Notes: generated from the letters alone by a model not told the origin. Counted from the first letter of the stretch, positions 1-8,454 are shown. The stretch is 35,489 nt of DNA from Ruminiclostridium sp. (GCA_017465545.1 JAFTVY010000076.1:1-35489); one strand, 5' to 3'. Numbers and translations: made by a program.

Positions 1-447
1 AAGGCGTTCATCTCAAGAGGTAACGTACTTGATATGACTGTAGGTATGATCGTAGGTTCTGCTTTTACAGCAATCATCACAGCTCTTGTAAACAAGGTGC
101 TTATGCCCGCCCTCGGTATGCTGACAGGCGGCATCGACTTCAAGGATCTTAAGATCATCCTCAAGGAAGCAGTTTTAAATGCAGAAGATCCTACAATTAT
201 CGATGTTCCCGAAGTTGCTATTGCATACGGCGAATTCATTGCCGCAATCATCAACTTCTTCTTAATTGCTATTTCCGTATTTATTCTTATCAAGGTTATC
301 GGTAGCTTCAAGCGTAAGAAGGTTGAAGAGCCTGCTCCCGTTGAAGAACCAAAGCCCGATCCTCAGATTGAACTGCTTACAGAAATCCGTGATCTTTTAA
401 AGGGCGAAAAGGCTACTGAAGAAGAAAAGGAAGCCGAAACAGTATAA
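1..447 (+). CDS. mscL: Large-conductance mechanosensitive channel MscL, 5' end missing
   Basis: MscL is a small homopentameric inner-membrane channel that opens under membrane tension and releases solutes during hypo-osmotic shock. The reading frame is open from base 1, and the window begins inside the N-terminal amphipathic region (KAFISRGNVLDM), so only the first few residues are lost. TM1 follows (TVGMIVGSAFTAIITALV), then the periplasmic loop, TM2 (about FIAAIINFFLIAISVFILI) and a charged linker. The linker is rich in Glu and Pro. The C-terminal helix motif ELLTEIRDLLKG is typical of the family and forms the cytoplasmic helical bundle. The stop is followed 9 bases later by a small membrane protein gene on the same strand, so the two may be cotranscribed. 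The identity is secure; the true start is outside the window. Confidence 0.95.
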   Translation, partial: KAFISRGNVLDMTVGMIVGSAFTAIITALVNKVLMPALGMLTGGIDFKDLKIILKEAVLNAEDPTIIDVPEVAIAYGEFIAAIINFFLIAISVFILIKVIGSFKRKKVEEPAPVEEPKPDPQIELLTEIRDLLKGEKATEEEKEAETV

Positions 448-456
448 GAATACATA

Positions 457-1017
457 ATGAAAAAAGATAAAATAATATACGATGGTGAACTGACAAAGGA
501 AGAAAAAGAAGAGCTTGCAAGACAGTATTTCATAAAAGAAGAAAAGCAGACAAGGCTTGGCAAGACGTTCATTATCCTGTCTCTCGTACTTCTTACTTTG
601 AATACAATCGTCACAAGCCTCTTCTACCCCTCGTTTGCCGAAGAAACTATGTATTTTACCTTTGTGGCATATCTCAAAGATGCCGATATGGCGGCAATGA
701 GATTCATTCTGCAATTTGTGGTAATTGCCGTGATAGTGCTTAAAATAGCTCTTTCAGTTTCTTCAATAGTCTGCGGCATTACGTTAAAGGGCGCAAGAGG
801 GATGATAGGAATAAGCTCCTGTGTTACAGCATTTATCGATCTTCTGTTCTCTATACTGCTCTTATGCGATCCGAACACCTATGGCAGTAACGAAACGTTT
901 ATAGCTCTTATCGTAAATATTTCAGCACTACTGATAAGCTGTGCAGTTATCTATATGTCGGTATTTACAGACAGAATATCTGCATATACATACTCTAAAA
1001 TGACAAAGAAAACGTAA
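457..1017 (+). CDS. Hypothetical four-helix membrane protein
   Basis: This is a 186-residue protein that I do not recognise. The first 33 residues are highly charged (KKDKIIYDGELTKEEKEEL) and probably cytoplasmic. About four hydrophobic segments follow, near residues 35-60, 85-108, 113-135 and 147-168, and the tail is basic. It begins 9 bases after mscL on the same strand. No clear Shine-Dalgarno lies before its ATG, so translation may depend on coupling to mscL. A strong bidirectional terminator follows directly. Many Clostridia carry such small integral membrane proteins without an assigned role. The position behind mscL is the only functional hint, and it is weak. Confidence 0.75.
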   Translation: MKKDKIIYDGELTKEEKEELARQYFIKEEKQTRLGKTFIILSLVLLTLNTIVTSLFYPSFAEETMYFTFVAYLKDADMAAMRFILQFVVIAVIVLKIALSVSSIVCGITLKGARGMIGISSCVTAFIDLLFSILLLCDPNTYGSNETFIALIVNISALLISCAVIYMSVFTDRISAYTYSKMTKKT

Positions 1018-1027
1018 TTAACAATTC

Positions 1028-1078
1028 AAAAAAATAACCGCTTCCGGATTTTAAATTTCCGAAAGCGGTTTATTTTTA
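1028..1078. terminator. Bidirectional rho-independent terminator
   Basis: Arms at 1036-1048 and 1058-1070 pair over 13 positions with one C/A mismatch. A T-rich tail follows on the + strand (tatttttat) and an A-run precedes on the left (T-run on the - strand). It sits between convergent ends: the membrane protein ending at 1017 (+) and the AGCS symporter ending at 1083 (-). Confidence 0.88.
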
Positions 1079-1082
1079 TCGT

Positions 1083-2492
1083 TTAGTCCCAATAATCGAC
1101 CTTATCGGGAAGATTTATATTCTTTGCCTTGAACACAGGCTCCTTACCCTCTTTTCTTTGCTTTTCATAATCCCTTAAAGCTCTCAGAGCGTATTTTGAA
1201 AGTATCAGAATTACGGGGATATTTATTATAGCCATACCACCCATAAGGATATCCGATATATTCCACAGAAGTGCGGAATTGAGTCCTGCTCCGAGAATTA
1301 TAAGAAGTGAAAAGAAGATATGAACTATCAGCATTATTTTTTTACCGGGTACTCTGCCCGCTATATGAGCTATGCCCTTATCCACGTAGTAAAGATTGCC
1401 AAGAAGTGTTGTGAATGCAAAAAGGATCATTGCAACAGTAATAAATATCGGTCCGAAATCTCCCAGAGTCGTCTTGAGTGAAAGCTGAACGTAGGGTGCG
1501 CCGGATAAGCTTTCGGAGGGTTCAACGCCTGAACACATGCACATAAATGCAGTCGCGCTACATACAAGCACTGTATCGATAAACACTGAAAGCACCTGAA
1601 CAAGTCCCTGCTTTACAGGATGCTGAACGTCAGCGGATGCAGAGGCATTGGGAGCAGAGCCTACACCTGCCTCATTACTGAATAAGCCTCTCTTGATACC
1701 GTACATTACACAAGAACCTGTAAATCCACCGAAAATGGCTTCAAAATCAAAAGCCTGACTGAATATCTTTCCGAATACGTCGGGGAGTAAAGGAAGATTG
1801 ATAACAACTATAATAACAGCAACTAAAATATACGCAAGTCCCATTACAGGCACTAATACGCTTGTTACCTTTTCGATTCTCTTTCCACCACCTAAAAGGC
1901 AATAACAAACCACAGCCGCCACGATAACACCTATTATCCAGGTGGTAATTTCCTTATTGTAAAAAGCGTAAGTGGAAAAAGTTGACTGAAGATTATAAGA
2001 AGCAAGCATATTGAAACCAACACCGTAAGTAAGAATAAGCAGTACAGAAAATACAATTGCAAGTGGTTTACATTTGAGTCCAGCCTCTATATAATAAGCA
2101 GGTCCGCCATAACTTCCGTCAGGACCTCTCTTTTTATATATCTGCGCAAGCGTACTTTCAATAAAAGCTGATGCACTTCCTATTATTGCAATTACCCACA
2201 TCCAGAAAACTGAGCCGAAGCCACCCATACAAAGAGCCGTGGATACGCCTATGATATTTCCTGTACCGACACGGGAGGCAGTAGATACCATCAGAGCCTG
2301 AAAGGAAGATACGCCGTTTTTGTCCTTAGGCTTTTCCATAACAGCCTTTATCTGCTGTCTGAAAAGCCTGAAGGGTGCAAAGCGGGTTGCTACAGTAAAT
2401 ATAAGTCCGCCTGCCACAAGTATGATAATCAGCAGGTACGTGTACATAAAGTCACTTACCGATGCTACAATGTTATTTATTACATCAAACAT
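1083..2492 (-). CDS. AGCS-family sodium:alanine/glycine symporter
   Basis: This 469-residue integral membrane protein belongs to the alanine/glycine:cation symporter family (AGCS, AgcS/DagA type), which brings in small neutral amino acids with Na+ or H+. Visible family signatures are SRVGTGNIIGVSTAL (about residue 73), GGPAYYIEAGL (about 129) and KRGLFSNEAGVGSAPNASA (about 268), plus roughly eleven hydrophobic segments and a charged C-terminal tail. Length is normal for the family. The ATG is preceded by AAAGGAAA. It is the last gene of an amino acid uptake operon, 11 bases after the GNAT gene, and ends at the bidirectional terminator. Combining a primary ABC importer and a secondary symporter in one transcript suggests both answer the same amino acid limitation. 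The exact substrate cannot be read from sequence. Confidence 0.93.
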   Translation of the reverse strand: MFDVINNIVASVSDFMYTYLLIIILVAGGLIFTVATRFAPFRLFRQQIKAVMEKPKDKNGVSSFQALMVSTASRVGTGNIIGVSTALCMGGFGSVFWMWVIAIIGSASAFIESTLAQIYKKRGPDGSYGGPAYYIEAGLKCKPLAIVFSVLLILTYGVGFNMLASYNLQSTFSTYAFYNKEITTWIIGVIVAAVVCYCLLGGGKRIEKVTSVLVPVMGLAYILVAVIIVVINLPLLPDVFGKIFSQAFDFEAIFGGFTGSCVMYGIKRGLFSNEAGVGSAPNASASADVQHPVKQGLVQVLSVFIDTVLVCSATAFMCMCSGVEPSESLSGAPYVQLSLKTTLGDFGPIFITVAMILFAFTTLLGNLYYVDKGIAHIAGRVPGKKIMLIVHIFFSLLIILGAGLNSALLWNISDILMGGMAIINIPVILILSKYALRALRDYEKQRKEGKEPVFKAKNINLPDKVDYWD

Positions 2493-2503
2493 AGAAATTT
2501 CCT

Positions 2504-2932
2504 TTATAGTTTTTTCAGCATATCGATATGAGGACAGAATTCGTCCATATATTCGTTACCGAATTCCTTGTATCCACACTTTTTATAGAAATTCGACGCT
2601 CTGACCTGAGCGGACAAGACGAGTGAGCACATTCCCTGTTCTTTCGCAAAATCCTCCACCCTGAGCATTATATAAGCTCCGATTTCCTTACTGCGATACT
2701 CCTTCACTACGGCAACCCTGCCGATATGATACGGAGCTTCATTGCCGTAAAGTCTTGCGGTTGCCACAGGTATTTCACCATCGTAGACGATAAAATGGTA
2801 TGCTATTCTGTCAATATCGTCGTATTCTGTGCTGAAGCCTTGTTCGGTAAGAAAAACCTCTTCTCTTATTTTGCCTGCGACAGAAAACAGCTCGTTTTCA
2901 TTACCTTCAAATATAACAGTTTTAAGCTCCAT
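2504..2932 (-). CDS. GNAT family N-acetyltransferase (ElaA-like)
   Basis: A 142-residue GCN5-related N-acetyltransferase, which transfers an acetyl group from acetyl-CoA to an amine. The sequence shows the ElaA-like pattern REEVFLTEQGF and DDIDRIAYHF near residues 23-48, a central strand with VATARLYG, the segment GRVAVVKEYRSKEIGAYIM that binds CoA, and the C-terminal FYKKCGYKEFG. The usual glycine-rich RxxGxG/A loop appears as RSKEIGA. The start is the ATG at 2932; its first base is also the last base of the upstream ATPase stop (TGATG), a classic translational-coupling overlap. A TTG one codon upstream is less likely. The substrate is unknown. Lying between an ABC importer and a symporter, it might acetylate an imported amino acid or amine, but this is inference. 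Confidence 0.87.
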   Translation of the reverse strand: MELKTVIFEGNENELFSVAGKIREEVFLTEQGFSTEYDDIDRIAYHFIVYDGEIPVATARLYGNEAPYHIGRVAVVKEYRSKEIGAYIMLRVEDFAKEQGMCSLVLSAQVRASNFYKKCGYKEFGNEYMDEFCPHIDMLKKL

Positions 2933-3657
2933 CAAAGCACCTTTGATAAGAATTCTTTAAGTCTCGGACTTTTTGGATTAGCAAAGAATTCTGCAGGTGT
3001 ATTCTGCTCTACTATCATACCCTCATCCATGAACATAACACGGGAGGCAACCTCTCTTGCAAAGCCCATTTCGTGAGTTACAACCACCATTGTCATACCG
3101 TCGTGTGCAAGCTCCTTCATAAGGTTTAAAACCTCGCCTACCATTTCAGGATCGAGCGCAGACGTAGGCTCATCGAAAAGCATTATTTCAGGATTCATTG
3201 CAAGAGAACGTGCAATTGCAATTCTCTGCTTCTGTCCGCCTGAAAGCTGGTTAGGATACTGATTTGCTTTGTCCAGTAATCCGACCTTTGCAAGAAGCTC
3301 TTCTGCTACTCTGTCAGCCTCTTCCTGCGTCATAAGCTTTAATTTCACGGGTGCAAGAGTTATATTTTTCTTGATTGTAAGATGCGGGAAAAGATTGAAA
3401 TGCTGGAACACCATACCCATTCTGCGTCTTATAAGATTTACTTCTTTTTCAGGAAGGCGTGTAATATACACACCGTCAACAAAGATTTCACCTGAAGTAG
3501 GTCTTTCCATTAAGTTAAGGCATCTTAAAAAGGTACTCTTACCGGAACCCGAAGGACCTACTATAACTACCTTTTCGCCCTTTTCAATAGTTTCTGTAAT
3601 ATCCTTTAAAACGTGAAGCTTATTAAAGGACTTGTTAAGATTGTTAACGTTTATCAT
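2932..3657 (-). CDS. Polar amino acid ABC transporter, ATP-binding protein (GlnQ/HisP type)
   Basis: A 241-residue cytoplasmic ATPase that powers the adjacent amino acid permease. Motifs in order: Walker [10 protein letters not shown] (about residue 34), Q-loop [11 protein letters not shown] (about 84), signature [15 protein letters not shown] (about 142), Walker [14 protein letters not shown] with the catalytic Glu (about 162), and switch histidine VVVTHEMGF (about 195). This is a complete set of the amino-acid-uptake subfamily (GlnQ, ArtP, HisP). The start is the ATG at 3657, with AAAGGAG about 11 bases upstream; the TTG at 3678 overlaps that site and is rejected. The gene overlaps the permease end by 14 bases and the GNAT start by one base, so the three genes are tightly coupled. 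Confidence 0.95.
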   Translation of the reverse strand: MINVNNLNKSFNKLHVLKDITETIEKGEKVVIVGPSGSGKSTFLRCLNLMERPTSGEIFVDGVYITRLPEKEVNLIRRRMGMVFQHFNLFPHLTIKKNITLAPVKLKLMTQEEADRVAEELLAKVGLLDKANQYPNQLSGGQKQRIAIARSLAMNPEIMLFDEPTSALDPEMVGEVLNLMKELAHDGMTMVVVTHEMGFAREVASRVMFMDEGMIVEQNTPAEFFANPKSPRLKEFLSKVL

Positions 3658-4357
3658 TTTTTGCAAGTCTCCTTTCAAGCTTTGTTACAAGGAACGATAA
3701 GAACATTACCATTACAAGATAAATAACAGCTACTGCGATAAGAGGAAGGAATGCTTCATAGGTAAGGCTTCTGATGATATCGCCGCCCTTTGTAAGGTCG
3801 GAAATAGCAATATAGCCTGATACGGAGGTTTCCTTCAGCAGAACGATAAATTCATTTGCAAGAGCAGGAAGTACGTTTTTAAGTGCCTGAGGCAATATAA
3901 TGCTCACCATAGTCTGCATATAACCGAGACCAAGGCTGGAGCCTGCCTCAAACTGTCCGTTATCTATAGACATAATACCTGAACGGACGATCTCCGCTAC
4001 GTAAGCGGCTGAATTAAGTCCGAAGGCTATTACCGCTACAATGAGCTTATCTATATCAAAGGAACCGAAAATTACGAAGTAGATGATAAGCAGCTGAACT
4101 ACAACAGGTGTACCTCTGATTACTGTCAGATACAGCTTTGCTATAACGTTAAGAAATCCAAGCTTACCCGTTTTATCGTGAGTCGCTCTTATTATCGCAA
4201 TAAGAAAGCCTAAAACAAGACCGATTATGATTGAAAGAAAAGTAATGATGAGCGTGTTTGCAAGACCGTCAGTCAGGTATTGCCAACGGGCATCCTTTAT
4301 AAAATTATCATAGAACTTTTCGCCGAAGTCTGCAAACCACTGCATTATATAGTCCAT
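3644..4357 (-). CDS. Polar amino acid ABC transporter, permease (HisM/GlnP type)
   Basis: A 237-residue inner-membrane permease of the His/Glu/Gln/Arg uptake family. A hydrophobic core starts at about residue 31 ([20 protein letters not shown]), and the EAA loop that docks on the ATPase reads [20 protein letters not shown]. The typical [14 protein letters not shown] motif sits near residue 86. About five membrane helices are visible, and the C-terminus is basic. The chosen start is ATG 4357, preceded by AGGAAGG; the longer GTG-started frame to 4426 runs through a hairpin and is not coding. Only one permease gene is present, so the transporter is probably a permease homodimer. Confidence 0.94.
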   Translation of the reverse strand: MDYIMQWFADFGEKFYDNFIKDARWQYLTDGLANTLIITFLSIIIGLVLGFLIAIIRATHDKTGKLGFLNVIAKLYLTVIRGTPVVVQLLIIYFVIFGSFDIDKLIVAVIAFGLNSAAYVAEIVRSGIMSIDNGQFEAGSSLGLGYMQTMVSIILPQALKNVLPALANEFIVLLKETSVSGYIAISDLTKGGDIIRSLTYEAFLPLIAVAVIYLVMVMFLSFLVTKLERRLAKNDKR

Positions 4358-4399
4358 ATTTTTTATCCTTCCTATAAAGTTTTTGTTTACAAATTTTAC

Positions 4400-4429
4400 G
4401 CCGTGCAAATCAGTACCGATTCGCACGGC
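4400..4429 (-). promoter_or_regulatory. Intercistronic hairpin between binding protein and permease
   Basis: The 30-base palindrome pairs 12 bases on each side of a 6-base loop, with one G-U pair (arms 4400-4411 and 4418-4429 on the + strand). It lies 21 bases after the binding-protein stop and about 43 bases before the permease start. No run of U follows. Such hairpins usually protect the upstream mRNA from 3' decay or cause partial termination, so that binding protein exceeds permease. That role is inferred. Confidence 0.75.
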
Positions 4430-4450
4430 GAAGAATATATTCTGTTCAGA

Positions 4451-5233
4451 TTACTTCTTTCTTACAACGATAACCTGATTTGCCTTTGTATAAGGATTAG
4501 AGAAGTCAACGTTCTTGAGACGGTCTTCTGTTACGGACATACCTGCAACACCAACGTCAGCCTTGCCTGTGTTTACCGCAGAGATGATAGCGTCAAAATC
4601 CATATCCTCAATCTTGAGCTCATAGCCGAGCTTATCGCAAACTGCCTGCATCATATCAGCATCGATACCTACAACCTTGCCGCCCTCAACAGATTCATAG
4701 GGAGGGAACGCAGCGTTTGTAGCCATTACGAGTGTGCCGTTAGGTCTTTCAACGTTTTCAGGTGACTTGTAAGGATACTGACCGATTTCGTCACCGATCC
4801 AGTTTCTTACTATCTTGCTGAGTGTACCGTCTTCTTCAAGCTCTTTAAGAGCGCCGTTGATTTTTTCTGTAAGCTCGGAACCCTTCTTGATAGCGATAGC
4901 ATATTCTTCTGTAATAAAGGGATCATCAAGAATTTTGAGATCGTCGTTCTTTTCAACGAAAACTTTTGCAGGCTCTACGTCGATAACAACTGCATCAACC
5001 TTACCCTGCTTTAAAGCCTGGATAGCATCAGCGCCCTTCTTGTATCTGTCGATTGTAGCACCTTCTACCTTTGATGCCTCTGCATCGCCTGTTGTACCCT
5101 GCTGAACACCAATTGTCTTGCCAACAAGATCATCCTTGGAATTTACAGAGTTAGGCTTTACTCCGGCGGAGCAACCTACTAACGTTACTGCGAAAATCGC
5201 TGTTGCAACAATAGCTGAAATTATTTTCTTCAT
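4451..5233 (-). CDS. Amino acid ABC transporter substrate-binding lipoprotein, circularly permuted family 3
   Basis: A 260-residue lipoprotein: signal sequence with basic start and lipobox LVGC, Cys21 being the lipidated residue. It captures a polar amino acid outside the membrane for the adjacent permease. Family 3 (SBP_bac_3) motifs are clear but in reversed order. VGKTIGVQQGTTGD (37-50), KKGADAIQALKQGKVDAVVI (65-84) and the ITEEYAIAI / INGALKELEEDGTLSKIV block (107-142) normally form the middle and end of the domain, yet here come first. NGTLVMATNAAFPPYE (165-180), VGIDADMM, MDFDAIISAV, GMSVTEDR and the terminal FSNPYTKANQVIVV normally begin it, yet come last. The two halves are joined by a linker around residues 148-164. 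Total length is normal, so nothing is missing. It has its own promoter and is followed by a hairpin. Confidence 0.93.
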   Translation of the reverse strand: MKKIISAIVATAIFAVTLVGCSAGVKPNSVNSKDDLVGKTIGVQQGTTGDAEASKVEGATIDRYKKGADAIQALKQGKVDAVVIDVEPAKVFVEKNDDLKILDDPFITEEYAIAIKKGSELTEKINGALKELEEDGTLSKIVRNWIGDEIGQYPYKSPENVERPNGTLVMATNAAFPPYESVEGGKVVGIDADMMQAVCDKLGYELKIEDMDFDAIISAVNTGKADVGVAGMSVTEDRLKNVDFSNPYTKANQVIVVRKK

Positions 5234-5302
5234 TTTCTTTTTTCCTTTCCTTTGAGGTAAACCTCGATTTCATTTAATATTAAACATTAACCATATACAG
5301 TT

Positions 5303-5332
5303 ATTATAGCATACCATAAGCCATAAAGTCAA
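5303..5332 (-). promoter_or_regulatory. Sigma-A promoter of the amino acid uptake operon
   Basis: On the - strand a -35 box TTGACT (5327-5332) and a -10 box TATAAT (5303-5308) are separated by 18 bases. The leader is about 60 bases. It contains a short inverted repeat (5254-5265) just before a purine-rich ribosome-binding site. Confidence 0.85.
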
Positions 5333-5357
5333 CTAAAAAAGCGGTTTTTGTTAAAAA

Positions 5358-8321
5358 TTATACAATATTATCAAACTCAGGCAGGCAATGGGTTGCGTCG
5401 GGCTTGAGCGGAGCAACTCCGTCCTTTATCATATCCAGCATAAACGGAACTATCTGCGGATCGAACTGGGTTCCTATGCCGTTTTCAAGCTCCCCTACCA
5501 CCGTTTCTGAGTCAAGTGCCTTTCTGTAGCACCTGTCGCTTGACATAGCGTCATAGGCATCGGCAACACCGATAATTCTGGCAACGAGCGGTATATTCTC
5601 CCCTGCAAGCTGTTTGCCATAACCTTTTCCATCGTATCTTTCGTGATGATAGCTTGCACCGTCGCTGGAGCCTTCAAGCGCCGTGAAATCCTTCAGTATC
5701 TCACCGCCTATAAGGGGATGAGTCTTGATAACCGCAAACTCTTCTTCTGTGAGTCTGGAGGGCTTATTTAAAATTGCATCGGGAATACCGATTTTACCAA
5801 TATCGTGAAGAAGCGCTATGTAATATACCTTTTCCTGCTCCTCCTCGCTCATTCCCATTCGTTTTGCAAGCTCCCTTGAATAGCTTGCTACTCTCATCGA
5901 GTGACCGTTTGTATATTTGTCTTTGGCGTCTATGGTACGGGCAAGAGTTTCAAGTCCCTGCACCACTATACCCTTATATTCCTTTTCTCTTCGTCTCAGA
6001 ATCTTCATCTTATGCTGAGCCGCTATCATTGCTATAAGCACGGAAACAAGCATCACAAGAATAATACAACCGGGAATAAAAAACGGCTGTTCGTATATCT
6101 TCATTTCCTTGTTTATAACAATTCTTTGCTCAGACGTCTTCGTCGGATCAGTCGGATCGTATATTCTGAGAACAAAGGTGTAAGAACCGCCGGGAAGGTT
6201 TGTGTAGCTTATTTCTCCGCTCTTCTGATTGAGAAGAACCGTTTCTTTGTTTTCAAAGCCTTCAAGCTTATAGGAAACGGCAACGGAAGAAATATCGGTA
6301 AAGGAAAGTACGGAAAAGTCTATCGTAACTCTTTTATTACCAGCTGACAAATTCATAGATGTGGGATGCTGGAATATTTCTTCATCCGTCTGGATGTCGT
6401 TAACTATTATCTTCGGAATATCCGTTTCCTTTATTTCAAATCCGAAGTGACTGATTCCGTTTCTGGTTGCCAGATAAATACTGCCGTCACTATCTGTATA
6501 ATGCCACGTATTTGCGTTAAGCGAGCCTGTAAGTCCATGCTTTAAGCCATGTACCTCACCCGATACCTTTTCGCCGGAAAGCAGCTTGCTCTTGTCAACC
6601 GAGAAAACACCGCTGTTCTGCATTATCCAGAGCATTTCGCCCTTATCGCAGAAATCAAATATGCTTCCCGGTCCCTTTTCAAGATTGTCAAGCTTTCTGA
6701 ACTGTCCGTTTTCAAAGTAATAAAGACTGCTACCCGCACTTACAAAATAAGCATCTTTTTTCAAGGTATCAGGGGTGATTCTGAGGATAACGCCTTCTCC
6801 GAGTCCATTTTCAAAGGAATACTTTGTGACCTTACCATCACTTATTCTATATATACCGTCTCCGTCGCTACCTGCCAGAACCGAGCCGTCCGAAGTCTCG
6901 TAAAGGCATAATATCTGCGTAACGTCAAGGCCATCCTCTGCACCGATATTCAGCGTAACCTTTCCGTCCTTTATATAGGAAATACCAAGCTGTGTACCAA
7001 CAACAATCGTTTTATCCGAGGTTTCGTAAATAACCCTTGCACGGTTGCATATAAGTCCGTTGTCCTCGTTATATACGGTAATATCCTTTGTTCTTGTATC
7101 ATAGCATATAACCGCATTATCGGAATACGTTGCAAACCATACGTTACCGCTACCATCAGCAAGAATGTGCCTTATTCTTACCCCTTCAAGCATTTCAGCA
7201 ATCGACGTATCTACCTTTTCCCAGCTTTTGCTGTAAACCATCAGTCCGCTGTCGTGACCTATATAATAATTGTCTCCCTGCTTTGCAATTGCATTCACCG
7301 AAACGGAATCGAGCTGTAAAGCGATACCGTTCGGGGAGCTGTAGCATCCTCTTGTGTATTTGATAACGCCATAAGAGGAGGATGCCAGCCAGTAACTGCC
7401 TTCATAGTCACGAATAGCATTGTTCACAGATGCCGCTTTATCCGTTTCTGCAAACTCGGTAAGTCTTCCGTCCTTATCTATGACCGCAAAGCCTCTGAGT
7501 CCGCTTACAAGGAGATCACCGTTTTCGCTGACTCTGATTCCGTTATGAGTATTGACGTTTCCCGTCTGTATACACTCTTTTGTGCCGTCAGCTCCACATC
7601 TGATAATTACGTTACCTGACGTTCCGATAAGAATATTTCCTTCTTTATCAGCAGCAACACAGTACGGCTCCATAATTGTTCCATCGCTGTCCTCATAGGA
7701 ATAATCGCAGTTTTCCACGCTCATATCATCAAGATTCACTATGCAGACAGCTGAAGTAAGCGCACCCCACAGTCTTCCCGACTTGTCGATGGCACAGCTG
7801 TAGAAGGTTGTCCCGTTGAGCTCTTTGGAAAGCGGAGAAATAGCTTCGTTCTTTATTTCGGCAAGACCTGAATTGGAAGCACAGAATACCCTTCCCTCTT
7901 CATTCTCGCAGAAGCCTCTTATACAAAGGTAATCATTTTCTTCAGTTCCCTTTATTTTTCTGAACTCATCATTTTCGTAAACGTATACACCGATATCGTT
8001 TGTACCAATCCACAGTCTGCCCTTGCTGTCCTCAAACATAGCACGGATGGAAGATGATTCTATCTCACCCGATGTGCTGTAGTTTCTGAACTCACTGCCA
8101 TCATATCTGATAAGGCCACCGTAGCTTCCTATCCAGATATACCCGTCAGAGGTCTGAAGAATATCGTTTGCTTCACCTGTGGGCAGTCCGCTTTCTTCGT
8201 TATAAACAGACGTAACAAAATCACCGAATTCCTCTGCAGTAACCAGCTGTGAAAAGCTACACACAGTTACGATTACCATTGCAAAGAGAATGCATAATTT
8301 ACTTATAATTCTTTTCCTCAT
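5358..8321 (-). CDS. Beta-propeller sensor fused to HD-GYP phosphodiesterase domain
   Basis: A 987-residue membrane protein. A signal peptide (residues 1-30, hydrophobic LCILFAMVIVTVCSF) exports a large sensor built of two-component-regulator propeller repeats (about 35-650; recurring patterns such as DGYIWIGSYGGLIRYDG and SKGRLWIGTNDIGVYVY). A Y_Y_Y-type beta-sandwich follows (about 660-735), then one TM helix (about 748-768) and a short linker. The cytoplasmic C-terminus (785-987) is an HD-GYP domain with HDIGKIGIP (839) and HHERYDGKGYG (892). HD-GYP proteins hydrolyse cyclic di-GMP; here the third letter of the GYP motif is Gly. The layout resembles hybrid two-component sensors, but with a nucleotide hydrolase as output instead of a kinase. 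The start is ATG 8321 with GGAG 6 bases upstream; the TTG at 8369 lies in the promoter. It is a single-gene unit. Confidence 0.93.
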   Translation of the reverse strand: MRKRIISKLCILFAMVIVTVCSFSQLVTAEEFGDFVTSVYNEESGLPTGEANDILQTSDGYIWIGSYGGLIRYDGSEFRNYSTSGEIESSSIRAMFEDSKGRLWIGTNDIGVYVYENDEFRKIKGTEENDYLCIRGFCENEEGRVFCASNSGLAEIKNEAISPLSKELNGTTFYSCAIDKSGRLWGALTSAVCIVNLDDMSVENCDYSYEDSDGTIMEPYCVAADKEGNILIGTSGNVIIRCGADGTKECIQTGNVNTHNGIRVSENGDLLVSGLRGFAVIDKDGRLTEFAETDKAASVNNAIRDYEGSYWLASSSYGVIKYTRGCYSSPNGIALQLDSVSVNAIAKQGDNYYIGHDSGLMVYSKSWEKVDTSIAEMLEGVRIRHILADGSGNVWFATYSDNAVICYDTRTKDITVYNEDNGLICNRARVIYETSDKTIVVGTQLGISYIKDGKVTLNIGAEDGLDVTQILCLYETSDGSVLAGSDGDGIYRISDGKVTKYSFENGLGEGVILRITPDTLKKDAYFVSAGSSLYYFENGQFRKLDNLEKGPGSIFDFCDKGEMLWIMQNSGVFSVDKSKLLSGEKVSGEVHGLKHGLTGSLNANTWHYTDSDGSIYLATRNGISHFGFEIKETDIPKIIVNDIQTDEEIFQHPTSMNLSAGNKRVTIDFSVLSFTDISSVAVSYKLEGFENKETVLLNQKSGEISYTNLPGGSYTFVLRIYDPTDPTKTSEQRIVINKEMKIYEQPFFIPGCIILVMLVSVLIAMIAAQHKMKILRRREKEYKGIVVQGLETLARTIDAKDKYTNGHSMRVASYSRELAKRMGMSEEEQEKVYYIALLHDIGKIGIPDAILNKPSRLTEEEFAVIKTHPLIGGEILKDFTALEGSSDGASYHHERYDGKGYGKQLAGENIPLVARIIGVADAYDAMSSDRCYRKALDSETVVGELENGIGTQFDPQIVPFMLDMIKDGVAPLKPDATHCLPEFDNIV

Positions 8322-8360
8322 AATAACTCCATTCAGTTTCACATAAATATACTCTATTCT

Positions 8361-8389
8361 ATTATACATCTTTTTACCAGATTGTTCAA
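8361..8389 (-). promoter_or_regulatory. Sigma-A promoter of the HD-GYP sensor gene
   Basis: On the - strand a -35 box TTGAAC (8384-8389), a 17-base spacer and a -10 box TATAAT (8361-8366). The transcript would start near 8354, which rules out the TTG at 8369 and supports the ATG at 8321. Confidence 0.83.
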
Positions 8390-8454
8390 TAAAAAAACAG
8401 GAATTTCAGTAAAACTATATATCAGGCTAAGGCTATTTTTATATAATTTTACAA

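Noticed and set aside
4280-4765. 161-residue + strand reading frame across the permease/binding-protein junction
   Set aside because: It is antisense to two well-supported genes and includes the hairpin at 4400-4429.
4451-5233. Frameshift or fused gene remnants as the cause of the odd motif order in the binding protein
   Set aside because: One uninterrupted frame, normal total length, every half-domain motif present once, and an intact signal peptide, promoter and ribosome-binding site.
5234-5300. Riboswitch in the leader of the amino acid operon
   Set aside because: The leader is only about 60 bases, with one 4-5-base-pair stem; no known aptamer pattern could be seen.
5335-5357. Possible terminator of the HD-GYP gene
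   Set aside because: Only an A-run, CCGC and a T-run can pair (about 5 A-T pairs), too weak to call. Read-through toward the amino acid operon is possible.
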